Assembly (NCBI RefSeq): GCF_000316665.1 | Contig: NC_019678.1 | Location: forward strand, 744,001 to 808,000 | Source: Rivularia sp. PCC 7116 | GTDB taxonomy: Bacteria > Cyanobacteriota > Cyanobacteriia > Cyanobacteriales > Nostocaceae | Direction of reading: 5' to 3' | Length of the DNA stretch: 64,000 nucleotides | Shown: positions 27,591 through 38,500 of the stretch, in pieces | Numbering within the stretch: position 1 is the stretch's first letter | How the letters are laid out: every line of letters starts with the position of its first letter | Made by a program: the position numbers and the translations under genes | The notes under the pieces: generated by a model | What the model saw: only the letters and a program-made list of their open reading frames with translations | What the model was told of the DNA's origin: nothing | Database searches by the model: none

Positions 27591-28268
27591 TTATGCCATT
27601 TGATTTTCAATCGCCCAGCGAGCTAATTCGGTGCGATTGTGGAGGTTGGTTTTACCCAACATATTAGAAACATGGCTTTCAACAGTACGCTGAGAGACGT
27701 TTAATTCTTCAGCGATTTCTCTGTTAGCCATACCTCTAGCCACAAACTGCACCACCTTTAGTTCTGTTGGGGTTAGCTGGACATCAAAGGGTACTTGGAT
27801 GCGAGAGCCGTTTTCGCCTCCTTTAGCTTGATGTTCTTTCCAACGAATTGTTTGCTTGAGCGAGGATTCAACTTGAGCTACGAGTTCTTCAGGTTCAAAA
27901 GGCTTAACCATATACACGTCGGCACCTTTATTCAAACCTTTCACTCTATCTGCGCTTTGTCCCTTTGCAGAAAGGAAGAGAACAGGTATCCAACTGGTGC
28001 GTTCTGTTTGTCGGACTTGTTCTACAAAGGTGTATCCGTCCATTTCTGGCATCATCACGTCGCAAATAATCATGTCTGGAATGTCTTGCTCTAATATTTC
28101 CAGAGCTTCTCGACCATTTTCGGCAGTGACGACTTCATATCCTCGGAATTCTAAGTAGTCTTTTACCAGCAAGATGAGATTGGGGTCATCATCTATGAGC
28201 AGTAAGCGTTTGTGATCTTTCATGCTGGGTTCTTTCATAGCAGTGGCACTTGTCGCGCGTAGATCCAT
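27591..28268 (-). CDS. NarL/LuxR-family response regulator, possibly Rre1/Ycf29-like
   Basis: This protein of about 225 residues has a receiver domain (about 20-140) with the phospho-acceptor aspartate in IICDVMMPEMDGY and the lysine in YMVKPFEPEEL. A LuxR-type helix-turn-helix (about 160-222) follows, with LTPTELKVVQFVARGMANREIAEELN and RTVESHVSNML. It is a DNA-binding response regulator. The architecture and the receiver details resemble the Ycf29/Rre1 group, which is tied to stress-gene control in cyanobacteria, but I cannot place it firmly. It lies about 1.1 kb from groESL and is transcribed away from it. The ATG at 28268 is one of several possible starts (another at 28223). The cognate kinase is not nearby. 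Confidence 0.85.
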   Translation of the reverse strand: MDLRATSATAMKEPSMKDHKRLLLIDDDPNLILLVKDYLEFRGYEVVTAENGREALEILEQDIPDMIICDVMMPEMDGYTFVEQVRQTERTSWIPVLFLSAKGQSADRVKGLNKGADVYMVKPFEPEELVAQVESSLKQTIRWKEHQAKGGENGSRIQVPFDVQLTPTELKVVQFVARGMANREIAEELNVSQRTVESHVSNMLGKTNLHNRTELARWAIENQMA

Positions 28269-29251
28269 CAAGGTCTTGAATAGTTATCCTAATTGGTGGA
28301 TGATTGAGATGTTGTCCCTTTTTCCCACTTACCTTGCCTAAGAATCGTGGAACTCTCAAAGGAGATTACCGCCTCCATTGAAATTTCACCATCAACTCCA
28401 AGAGCCACAGTAAGGATACGTAGAGCAATAGTATTTATAATGCGCTATTATATATCGCTTTGAAAGGTGGGGGATAAAAACATTCCATCAAATAATAATA
28501 TTCTTATCTGTTACAAGAGCAGTATTGGGCGAATATACCTCTTGTCAAAACAACCCGCGCCTTTAGCAATTTTTTGCTTTTACGTATCCAACTGAATGCT
28601 TCCCTTTGGTTTAAGATTTTATTTCTTATTTGGGGAAGCCTTTATGGTAAGCAACTAACTTGCATTCGTATCGAATAGCTTGGCTTTTTTGTAAGCTTTT
28701 CGCGCCGTATTGTTGGGACGCATTCAATTACTTGGGTAATAAGCGAATAGTTACCACAAATAAACGGGGGGTTAAGCTACTATTATTGTTCTAAAACAAC
28801 CGCTCCTGCAAGTAGTTAGTTTTTTTTGATTGGGTTCCGTTGCCGGTTTTTCCACTTGTACAGAGTCCATTTTGAGCTTAAATAGTCACTTTTTCAAGTA
28901 TTTCTAAAACTTAAACTAGCTTCCGTTGAGTAATGGCTAGGGTAATTAAAGCTAAAAATCATAGAAGTACACGCTGTTGATTTTTTGACAACCCTAAAGT
29001 TTCTATATAATTTATTAAGGATTTTATAGAGTAGAAGGCTAGTTGTTTTTTGTACTTGAAGGCTCGAATGAAAACTGCATCATTTGGCATAAAAGGGCAA
29101 CATTTTACAGTTCTATAACAATTTCTTGGCTTTGCAAATAATCGCAAACCATATCAAACTCTACGAACGAAGTTGCATAAAACCCGAAACTCCGGGCAAA
29201 ATTGAGCATTTATACTTAAAAGATGTCAAATCAAACCCACATAAAAGTTTA
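28269..29251. other. Long intergenic region before groESL
   Basis: Nearly 1 kb lies between the divergent response-regulator and groES genes. A 62-codon minus frame at 28959-29147 has no family likeness and no ribosome site, so I do not call it. Only the promoter elements listed at 29252-29333 are recognisable. Confidence 0.45.
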
Positions 29252-29267
29252 GTTCGGAAACCCGTAC
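29252..29267 (+). promoter_or_regulatory. K-box heat-shock element
   Basis: GTTCGG-AAAC-CCGTAC fits the K-box consensus GTTCGG-NNAN-CCNNAC described for cyanobacterial groE promoters at every fixed position. It lies just upstream of the TATAAAAT -10 sequence. Confidence 0.75.
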
Positions 29268-29269
29268 TC

Positions 29270-29277
29270 TATAAAAT
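29270..29277 (+). promoter_or_regulatory. groESL promoter -10 region
   Basis: TATAAAAT lies 3 bases past the K-box and 30 bases before CIRCE. The expected -35 place (about 29247-29252) reads GTTTAG, a weak match, which suggests help from a bound activator. Confidence 0.55.
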
Positions 29278-29306
29278 GTTGCCATCACAGGTCTGCCTTC
29301 GCTAAA

Positions 29307-29333
29307 TTAGCACTCAGGAGTCGAGAGTGCTAA
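29307..29333. promoter_or_regulatory. CIRCE operator (HrcA site)
   Basis: TTAGCACTC, nine bases, then GAGTGCTAA is a perfect CIRCE inverted repeat. It lies between the -10 region and the groES start, so HrcA bound here would block groESL transcription in the absence of stress. Confidence 0.95.
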
Positions 29334-29350
29334 AGAGGCAAATTTAAGTT

Positions 29351-29662
29351 ATGGCAGCTGTATCTCTAAGCGTATCTACAGTAAAACCTTTGGGCGATCG
29401 CGTTTTCGTAAAGGTTAACCCATCAGAAGAAAAGACCGCGGGTGGTTTATATTTACCCGATACTGCAAAGGAAAAGCCTCAAGTAGGTGAAGTAGTAGCA
29501 GTAGGCGACGGTAAGATGAAGGACGACGGTGGTCGTCAGTCGGTGGATGTAAAGGTTGGTGATAAAGTTCTTTACTCCAAGTACGCTGGCACCGACATTA
29601 AGTTGGGTACCGACGAGTACGTACTACTCTCTGAGAAGGACATTCTAGCTATCGTTAGCTAG
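29351..29662 (+). CDS. groES: Co-chaperonin GroES
   Basis: This 103-residue co-chaperonin forms the seven-subunit lid of GroEL. The sequence [12 protein letters not shown] at the start, the mobile loop [19 protein letters not shown] near 26-44, and [14 protein letters not shown] further on are the family marks. Length is normal. It is the first gene of groESL, with CIRCE and K-box upstream, and groEL follows 104 bases later. Confidence 0.97.
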   Translation: MAAVSLSVSTVKPLGDRVFVKVNPSEEKTAGGLYLPDTAKEKPQVGEVVAVGDGKMKDDGGRQSVDVKVGDKVLYSKYAGTDIKLGTDEYVLLSEKDILAIVS

Positions 29663-29760
29663 TTGTTAGTGGTTAGTGGTTAGTTGGATGCCAAAACGGC
29701 AGCCAACGGGCAATGAATAACAACATTTTTTTAGAGAAAGTAAGCGAAAGGTACAAGTAG

Positions 29761-31401
<1,641 letters not shown>

Positions 31402-31454
31402 GTCGAGTCAAGCTTACTGACACGTGAATTAAATAAACCCCCTATTTTTGCAAA

Positions 31455-31483
31455 CAGTCGTCTTTTAGAGGCGGCTGTTTTTT
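31455..31483 (+). terminator. Terminator of groESL
   Basis: CAGTCGTCT pairs with AGGCGGCTG, with two G-U pairs, around TTTAG, and six T follow. It lies 54 bases past the groEL stop. Confidence 0.85.
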
Positions 31484-31870
31484 CAGTTAGCAATGAGCAG
31501 TAACGTAGTGCATTTAACCTCTCCCTCGTTCCGTCTCCTTAGTAAGAAGAGGAATGTCCCATAAGGCAAGATAAGGTAAAAAATTTATTAGACTCAACTG
31601 AAAACTGCTATGTTTAGTAATTTTCTTTAATTATTTTGTTGTTTTGTGAAGATGGGGGTTTCAGTAGAAATGCATATTTATAGATGAAATAAATTATGGT
31701 TTCGGTTTTTGCAACCATGAAAGAAAAATATATGAATTCTGATAGCGATATACGAAAAGTAACACATGTAAAATGCAATTTGCTTTATTCTGCGTTTTTA
31801 GAACATATGCACTACTAATTGAGTTAAGCTTATTTTACGGATGCTTGTATGTAAAAAATAATTTTTAGCG

Positions 31871-32344
31871 ATGTCAGATTTAACAGATGCTTTAAATAGA
31901 ATTTTTGATTGGTTGAAAAAACATCCTTCGGAAAAATACGCTTCGGTAGATGTTTTGCAACCGGGATTAAGCTATGAGGAAATTGAGATAAAGGTTGCTG
32001 ATTTACCTTTTAAGTTACCAGAGGAAGTTTACGAACTTTATCAGTGGAGAAATGGGACTTGTGAAGGTGAGGAAGATTTCTCAAAATTTTTCAATGGTTA
32101 TGCTTTCTTATCTTTGGAGTCAGCAATTGAAGAATACGAAGAATTGAATTGGAAATCGTATTGGTTCCCGATTTTTTATTTAGATTCGCGAGATTATCTG
32201 GTGGTGTCGTGCAAATCTGAAGAGTTAGCACCTATATCGAGAATTTATTTAGGAGGAGGAGAAGATGGAGAATTACTATTTTCAAGTTTTACAGAGATGA
32301 TGTTTATAATAGCAAATAGTTATGAATCAAAAGCTTATTTATAA
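31871..32344 (+). CDS. SMI1/KNR4-family protein
   Basis: This 157-residue protein is of the SMI1/KNR4 (SUKH) superfamily. Its start is MSDLTDALNRIFDWLKKH, followed by LQPGLSYEEIEIKVADLPFKLPEEVYELYQWRNG, the conserved core, then FYLDSRDYLVV and LFSSFTEMMFIIANSYE. SUKH proteins often act as immunity proteins against polymorphic toxins, or as scaffolds; here no toxin is beside it. A frameshifted relative lies at 46600 and a scrap of a third at 33159. Confidence 0.82.
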   Translation: MSDLTDALNRIFDWLKKHPSEKYASVDVLQPGLSYEEIEIKVADLPFKLPEEVYELYQWRNGTCEGEEDFSKFFNGYAFLSLESAIEEYEELNWKSYWFPIFYLDSRDYLVVSCKSEELAPISRIYLGGGEDGELLFSSFTEMMFIIANSYESKAYL

Positions 32345-32413
32345 AAGGATTGAGCTTTGGGTAAGTTATATAAATAAAAATAAACTACACAACTACACAA
32401 CTACTGAAATATC

Positions 32414-32704
32414 ATGAAACGCGATGAAGTTCTAGCAATTGTTGAAAAGCATCGAGAACAATTGCAAACAATGGGAGTAAAATCTCTAGATTTATTTGGT
32501 TCAGTTGCACGGAATGAAGCGCGAGAAAACAGCGATGTAGATTTTTTTGTAGAATTTAATCGTCAGGTTGGATTATTTGAGTTTATCAAAGTAAAGCTTT
32601 ACTTAGAAGATATTTTAGGATGTTCTGTAGATATTGGAACTTTAGACACTTTGCGAGAAAATTTAAGAGAACCTGTGATTAAGGATGTGATGCCTGCCTT
32701 CTAG
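32414..32704 (+). CDS. mntA: MntA-like minimal nucleotidyltransferase antitoxin
   Basis: This 96-residue protein has the minimal nucleotidyltransferase motif GSVARNEARENSDVDFFVEF near 31-50, with GS and DVD catalytic positions intact. It is the antitoxin of the HepT/MntA system, in which MntA adds AMP units to a tyrosine of HepT and silences it. The HepT gene follows at once. Confidence 0.87.
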   Translation: MKRDEVLAIVEKHREQLQTMGVKSLDLFGSVARNEARENSDVDFFVEFNRQVGLFEFIKVKLYLEDILGCSVDIGTLDTLRENLREPVIKDVMPAF

Positions 32705-33092
32705 AAATTGGCGTTTTCGTGTACAAGATATGGTACAAGCGATTAACTCAATTCAGAATCGTGTAGCTGATTTAACATTTAGCGAGTTTCAAAATAATGA
32801 GACAATCGCAAAAGCTGTTTTCTATGACTTTCTAATTATCGGAGAAGCAGCAATAAATATTCCTCCCGAAATTCAATTGCGTTATCCTAATATTCCTTGG
32901 CGCGTTGTTGCTGATATGAGGAATGTGATGGCTCATGAATATTTTCAAGTAAATCAAAGAATTGTTTGGAACACGATTGAAAATAATCTTGCTGAATTAA
33001 TGCGTCAATTGGAGGAATTAATAGCAGAAGAAGAATTTTTAAATTTTATAGGACTTACGCAACCGGCACATTTTTCTTGTAGGGTGCTGTGA
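32694..33092 (+). CDS. hepT: HepT-like HEPN ribonuclease toxin
   Basis: This protein of about 120-132 residues is a HEPN toxin of the HepT (DUF86) group. The RNase motif R-x4-H is present in DMRNVMAHEYF near the C-terminal third, with the AMPylation-target tyrosine right after it. Homologues begin MPSRNWRFR; here that text is in frame only from a CTG at 32694. The ATG at 32690 is out of frame after what looks like a TGCC duplication. The first ATG in frame is at 32730 and would remove 12 residues. It overlaps the mntA 3' end. Confidence 0.8.
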   Translation: MPSRNWRFRVQDMVQAINSIQNRVADLTFSEFQNNETIAKAVFYDFLIIGEAAINIPPEIQLRYPNIPWRVVADMRNVMAHEYFQVNQRIVWNTIENNLAELMRQLEELIAEEEFLNFIGLTQPAHFSCRVL

Positions 33093-33145
33093 CACTTTGA
33101 GTAACTGTGAACGTAGTAAAAATGTTTTCAGTGTCACGCACCAAA
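33076..33145. repeat. Palindromic GGTGCGTGACA repeat, copy 4
   Basis: CTTGTAGGGTGCTGTGACAC pairs with GTGTCACGCACCAA across a variable middle. The left arm starts inside the end of the hepT frame (33092), so the repeat supplies the last codons of that gene. Confidence 0.68.
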
Positions 33146-33158
33146 TGGGCTATTATAA

Positions 33159-33192
33159 ATGTCAGACTTAACGAATGCTTTAAAGATTATAG
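33159..33192 (+). pseudogene. Fragment of a SMI1/KNR4 gene start
   Basis: ATG at 33159 begins MSDLTNALKI, nearly the same as MSDLTDALNR at 31871 and MSELTNALNR at 46600, then stops making sense. It is a scrap of a third SMI1 gene, left between a palindromic repeat and a 48-bp hairpin repeat. Confidence 0.5.
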
Positions 33193-33202
33193 TTAATAGT
33201 TT

Positions 33203-33250
33203 GTAGTTGCGCTTCAGCGCTTATAACAAGAAGCGCTAAAGCGCAACTAC
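33203..33250. repeat. 20-bp inverted repeat GTAGTTGCGCTT...
   Basis: The arms GTAGTTGCGCTTCAGCGCTT and AAGCGCTAAAGCGCAACTAC match with one mismatch around an 8-base loop. It is a typical cyanobacterial dispersed palindrome and may stop transcription reaching from hepT into the PadR gene end. Confidence 0.65.
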
Positions 33251-33293
33251 GAACATAATTTTATTCATAACCGATTAATAACTTCTTATTACA

Positions 33294-33830
33294 TCAATCT
33301 TCACTCAATAACTCAATCGCTTCTTCACACCACTCAATCCGATAAGTTTCATAACGAATACCGCAGCGCAAAGTCACATAAAGACATTTTTTTTGGTAAG
33401 ACAATTGGGAAGTATCGGGAAATTCTCGCTGTTTTATTTCTTGATATTCGGACAACTTTTGCAAGTGAATTTGACGATGACGTTCAATTTCTTGCAAAAT
33501 TACAGATTTAGAAACTAATTGAGATGCTATTACTTTAACCAGCAACTCTTCACGAATTGACATCGGTTCTGCTGGTTCTACTAACCAATTTTTCAGTTTT
33601 TCTATCCCTGTATCTGTAACCCGATAAAGCTTTTTATTCGGACGACCTTCTTGAGGAATTAATTCTGATATTATTGCACCTTCTTTTTCTAATTTTCCTA
33701 ATTCTCTATATATCTGTTGTTGGGTTGCTTGCCAATAATATTTACTGGTTTGAGAAAATTTTTTCCATAAATCATAACCACTGTAGGATTTGGAACCTAG
33801 GGTTGCCAAGATTGTGTGCGCTAGTGACAT
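33294..33830 (-). CDS. PadR-family transcriptional regulator
   Basis: This protein of about 178 residues has an N-terminal winged-helix domain (about 1-85) of PadR type, starting MSLAHTILATLGSKSYSGYDLWKKF, then QQQIYRELGKLEKEGAI and GRPNKKLYRVTDTG. A helical C-terminal dimer domain follows. PadR proteins repress efflux and stress genes and respond to small phenolic or drug-like ligands. It is divergent from an RND efflux operon with a palindromic operator between them. I chose the internal ATG start; the frame extends 14 codons further, toward the promoter. Confidence 0.85.
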   Translation of the reverse strand: MSLAHTILATLGSKSYSGYDLWKKFSQTSKYYWQATQQQIYRELGKLEKEGAIISELIPQEGRPNKKLYRVTDTGIEKLKNWLVEPAEPMSIREELLVKVIASQLVSKSVILQEIERHRQIHLQKLSEYQEIKQREFPDTSQLSYQKKCLYVTLRCGIRYETYRIEWCEEAIELLSED

Positions 33831-33879
33831 TTTCAGGTAGCAGTTGTTCGTGCAGAAAGTGTGAGTTGTCAAAATCAGC

Positions 33880-33907
33880 TTGACATACTCAACTTGTTTT
33901 ATATACT
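33880..33907 (+). promoter_or_regulatory. Sigma-70-type promoter of efflux operon
   Basis: TTGACA (33880-33885), 16 bases, then TATACT (33902-33907) is a near-consensus promoter facing the MFP gene. Such a strong core suggests the operon is off by repression rather than weak by nature. Confidence 0.75.
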
Positions 33908-33912
33908 ATAAC

Positions 33913-33936
33913 CATATACACAACTTGTTGTATATG
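33913..33936. promoter_or_regulatory. Likely PadR operator palindrome
   Basis: CATATACA-CAACTTG-TTGTATATG is a near-perfect palindrome at the expected transcription start. The half CAACTTGTT-x-TATAT is repeated at about 33890-33904 over the -10 region. Both positions would block RNA polymerase, as PadR operators do. Confidence 0.65.
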
Positions 33937-33979
33937 CAAGATTTGCATTTAATTGATCATCTTTCTCTGCGATGAAGTC

Positions 33980-35299
33980 ATGAATCAGCAGTCTATTCCA
34001 GAAGTTTCGGAGCGGGTAAAATCATCTCCATTCACGAGGTTACAGTTAATTTCGGCTAGTTTGCTTATCTTACTTGCTGGTGTGGGAATTGGTAAATTTA
34101 CTGGAATTGAAACGAATAATTCCCCAGTGCAAGCACAAACGAAAGCGACACCACTTCCGGTTAAAACGACCGAAATTGAATTAGCTCAAAATTATCAGAC
34201 AACGCAAAGCTATACGGGGGAAGTAGTAGCGAACCGTACTAGCGAGGTTGGTTTCGAGCGTGGTGGAAAGTTAATAGAAATCTTAGTGGATGAGGGAGAC
34301 AGGGTTAGCAAAGGAGCGGTATTAGCTAAATTAGATACAGCGAATTTACAAGCACAGCGTCGCTCTTTGGTTGCTCAGAAAGCACAAGCAGAAGCGAGAC
34401 TGGTGGAACTGAAAAATGGTGCGAGAAGGGAACAGATAACAGCAGCCAGAGCTAGAGTTAGGGATATTGAAAAGCAATTGAAATTAGAAAGATTGAAGAG
34501 CGATCGCCGAAAATATCTTTACGAGGAAGGAGCGATTTCGAGAGAACAATTCGATGAAGTTGCTTTCAATTCTCAAGCTTTATCGGAGCGTTTGAATAAT
34601 GCTCGAAGCGGTTTAGAAGAATTGCTTAATGGGACTCGATACGAACAAAAAGCAGCCCAAAAAGCCGCAGTTGAGCAATTATCGGCAGAAATTAGCAATT
34701 TAGATATTACTATCACTAAAAGTGTTTTGAAAGCTCCTTTTTCCGGGACAGTTGGAGTTCGTTCTGTTGATGAGGGAACGGTAGTTGAAACGGGTAAATC
34801 GATAGTACGTTTAGTTGAAAACAGTAATCGGGAAGTCAAAATTGGGGTTCCGATTAATATAGCGAGGAAATTAACACCCAAGAGTCAGAAAGAATTAGAA
34901 ATTGGGGGAAAAATTTATTCTGCTAGAGTAAAGTCAATTTTACCGGAAGTTGATACAGCTACTCGGACTCGGACAGTTATTTTACAGTTACCATCAACCG
35001 CTCAAGTTTCACCTCAAGAAATTGCTCGCTTAAAAATTATTCAAAATATTGCTACTGAAGGTTATTGGTTGCCGATAACAGCATTAGTAAAAGGAGAGCG
35101 GGGTTTGTGGTCATGTTATGCGGTTGTTGATGAAAAAGATGGTAATTCAAAAGTCGAACGTAGATTAATAGAAGTATTAGAAACTAATGGGAAAAGAGTT
35201 TTAGTTAGAGGAACAATTCAAGCCGGAGACGCAATTGTTATTGATGGTGTTCAAAGGCTTGTTACCGGTCAATTGGTTAGTAAAATGAGTGGAGAGTAG
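33980..35299 (+). CDS. RND efflux periplasmic adaptor (HlyD/MFP family)
   Basis: This protein of about 439 residues links an inner-membrane RND pump to an outer channel. An N-terminal hydrophobic anchor (about 21-40) is followed by a lipoyl/barrel-sandwich half (VGFERGGKLIEILVDEGDRVSKGAVLAKLDT near 95), a long coiled hairpin (about 125-230), and the second lipoyl half with APFSGTVGVRSVDEGTVV. I chose the ATG at 33980 after GATGAAG; a TTG nine codons earlier is also open. It is the first gene of the PadR-controlled operon. Confidence 0.88.
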   Translation: MNQQSIPEVSERVKSSPFTRLQLISASLLILLAGVGIGKFTGIETNNSPVQAQTKATPLPVKTTEIELAQNYQTTQSYTGEVVANRTSEVGFERGGKLIEILVDEGDRVSKGAVLAKLDTANLQAQRRSLVAQKAQAEARLVELKNGARREQITAARARVRDIEKQLKLERLKSDRRKYLYEEGAISREQFDEVAFNSQALSERLNNARSGLEELLNGTRYEQKAAQKAAVEQLSAEISNLDITITKSVLKAPFSGTVGVRSVDEGTVVETGKSIVRLVENSNREVKIGVPINIARKLTPKSQKELEIGGKIYSARVKSILPEVDTATRTRTVILQLPSTAQVSPQEIARLKIIQNIATEGYWLPITALVKGERGLWSCYAVVDEKDGNSKVERRLIEVLETNGKRVLVRGTIQAGDAIVIDGVQRLVTGQLVSKMSGE

Positions 35300-35449
35300 C
35301 AGATAATAAGTGATAAATGATAAGTAATAAGATAAATTTTAATCACATATAAATAATTGATTAAATAATTCCTCTGTTTTATTTACGTTTAACTCTGCGT
35401 TTATTTGCATTTAATAAATATTTTTAACAAATAAATATTAATACCTTTA

Positions 35450-35523
35450 TTGGTGCGTGACGGTATATTTTAATTATTTGGTTAGGTTTTATAAATAAAT
35501 ATGACCGTCACAGCACCCTACAA
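35450..35523. repeat. Palindromic GGTGCGTGACG repeat, copy 5
   Basis: TTGGTGCGTGACGGT pairs with ACCGTCACAGCACCCTACAA. It sits in the 270-base gap between adaptor and pump genes of one operon, so it would be carried in the mRNA as a stable hairpin. Confidence 0.7.
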
Positions 35524-35570
35524 AAATAATTACCAATTCCCTATTCCCAATTCCCTATTCCCTAATAATT

Positions 35571-38500
35571 ATGTTTACTATTTTTTATCGAAATTCTCGT
35601 TTACTAATTCTAACTATTGTCTTAATAGCCGTCTGGGGTATTTCTTCTTATTTTACTTTACCGAGATTAGAAGACCCGGAATTAGTTTCTCGTAGTGCTG
35701 TAGTTACTACTTTTTTTCCTGGTGCAGATGCTGAAAGAGTTGAAGCTTTGGTTACGGAGAAAATCGAAGATAAGTTAACGGAAATTGAAGAAATTGATAG
35801 TTATGAATCTACTTCTCGGACTAGTAGTTCTATTATTCAGATTGAATTACAGGATACTGTCAAAAAACAACAAGTTGATTCGGTTTGGACGCGGATTAGA
35901 AATAAAATAGATGAGGTAAAAGTCGAATTACCAGATAATATCGTAGAGCCAGAATTAGAAGCAGTAAAAGTAAAGGCTTATGCTTTAATTACTGGCTTAA
36001 CTTGGAAGCAAGATGATAAGCCTCATTATGGAATTATGCGACGACAAGCAGAGGTTTTTAAGGAACGTTTAGAAGCTATTTCGGGAACAGAGGAAGTTGA
36101 AATTTTTGGCGACCCCCAAGAGGAGATTATAGTAGAAATTAATCCCGAAGCTTTGGCTGGCTACAATTTAACAGCGAGGGATTTATCACAACAAATTGCT
36201 TTGAGTGATTCTAAAATTTCTGCGGGACAATTGCGAGATAAAGATAATAATTTATTGATTAAAGTTGCAGGAGAATTAGAAACTTTAGCGATAATCAGAC
36301 AAATTCCCATTAGTTTTGGTTCTCAAGGTCAATTTGTAACTTTACAAAATATCGCTACTGTTAGGAAGGGAATTAGAGAACCAGCAAACGAACTTGCTTT
36401 ATTAAATGGTTATCCTGGTGTTGCTGTAGCGGTTCACGTTCAGTCAGGAACAAGACTTGATTTATGGTCGGAAGTTGCTGAGAAAAAGATAGCTGAATTT
36501 AAATCGGAATTACCTCAAACTATTGGTTTACCGATTATTTTTACTCAAAGTAATTATGTTACCGAAAGATTAAATAGTTTAATTTTGAATTTACTTTTAG
36601 GAGCGGGTTTAGTTTTCAGTGTAACTGTAATTATGATGGGTTTCAAAAGCGCTTTAATTGTGAGTTCTGCTTTACCTTTATCGGTATTCATGGTGTTTGG
36701 TTGGATGAATTGGTTAAATATTCCTCTCCATCAAATGTCGATTACGGGATTGATTGTTGCTTTGGGAATTTTGATTGATAATGCGATTGTAATGGTGGAT
36801 GAGGTGCAAAATGAATTACGCAAGGGAATTAAAGCCAAAGCAGCGATAAATCACAGTATCAAAAATTTAGCAATACCGTTGTTAAGTTCGACATTAACCA
36901 CCGTTCTAGCTTTTTTACCAATTGCATTATTACCGGGAAGTACGGGAGAATTTGTAGGAACGATTGCAATTACTGTGATTATTGCTGTTTGCTGTTCTCT
37001 GTTTATTTCTTTGACGATTATTCCTACTTTCAGCGCTAAATTGCATCGGTTTCGGGATACTAAACAAGATAATAATAAAAATAAATCTTGGCTACAAAAA
37101 GGTATTTTTATTCCAATTCTGAATAAGTTATATCGACGTACCGTAACATTTACAGTTGCTAAACCCGTTATCTCAATATTCCTAGCTTTATTAATTCCAA
37201 TCATGGGTTTTATCCAAGCAGGTAGTCTCAGACAACAATTCTTTCCAGCAGCAGATAGAGACCAACTACAAATTGAATTTGAATTAACCTCTTCCGTATC
37301 CTTAGAAAAAACTCAAAATTTAATTAAAGAAATCCGCAAAGACATTATCAATAATCCAGAAGTTAAAGAAATTCACTGGTTACTAGGTAGCAATATTCCT
37401 TCCTTTTACTACAACTTAACTGGTGGAAAAGAACAGCAAAATAATTACGCTCAAGCATTAGTACAATTAAATTCATTGACCTCAACTTCCATAACCAAAA
37501 AATTACAAACCCAATTAGATAAAAACTTTCCTTCAGCGAGAATTGTTGTCAGACAATTAGAACAGGGACCTCCTTTTGCTGCTCCCATCGAAATGCGGAT
37601 TTATGGTTCTAATATCGAAAAATTACAATCACTAGGAGAACAAGTTAGACAAATTTTAGTAAATATCAAAGACGTAACCCATACCCGTGCAAGTTTAGAT
37701 GAAATTCAACCACAAATCGAGGTTCAACTAGACGAAGAACAAGCGCGTTTAGCAGGATTAAATCGGACAACAATCGCTCAACAATTAGATAGTACTTTAG
37801 AAGGAACTATCGGCGGTTCAATATTAGAAGGAAACGAAGAATTACCCGTCAGAGTTCGTTTGGGAAATCAAGAACGAGGAAACTTATCTCAAATTACTTC
37901 TTTAGATTTATTAGCTAACTCTCGTAATAATCAAGGAAATAATCCTCTGGCTGCTGTTCCTTTATCTTCCTTGGGTAAAGTTCAATTAAAACCAGAACTT
38001 GCTCAAATTACTCACTACAACGGACAAAGAGTTAACACCATTCAAGGTTTCCTCAATGCTGGAATATTACCAGCAGAAATTTTAAGTCAATTTCAAACCA
38101 AATTAGAAGATTTCAAATCATCATTACCCCCAAATTATAGATTTGAATTCGGAGGAGAACAAGAACAAAGAAATGATGCTGTTGGTGGTTTAGTTTCCAC
38201 CGTAGGAGTTTTAATTATTCTGATGATAGCGACATTAGTACTTTCCCTGGGTTCGTTTCAACTAGCAGGTGTTATCGGAATAGTTGCTGTAGCATCCTTT
38301 GGTTTGGGTTTGTTTTCTATCTGGTTATTTGGTTATCCCTTCGGTTTCAATCCAATTATTGGTTCGGTAGGTTTAATTGGTGTAGCAGTCAACGACTCGA
38401 TTGTAGTTCTCAGCGCTATTTCTAATCATCCCATCGCAAAAACAGGGAATCCCAAAGCTATTCAAAAAGTAGTATTACATTCGACTCGTCACGTACTAAC

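Noticed and set aside
28959-29147. 62-codon minus-strand frame before groESL
   Set aside because: No family likeness, no ribosome-binding site, AT-rich codons typical of chance frames.
35501-35695. 64-codon frame overlapping the RND pump start
   Set aside because: It runs out of frame with the pump gene and includes translated repeat DNA.
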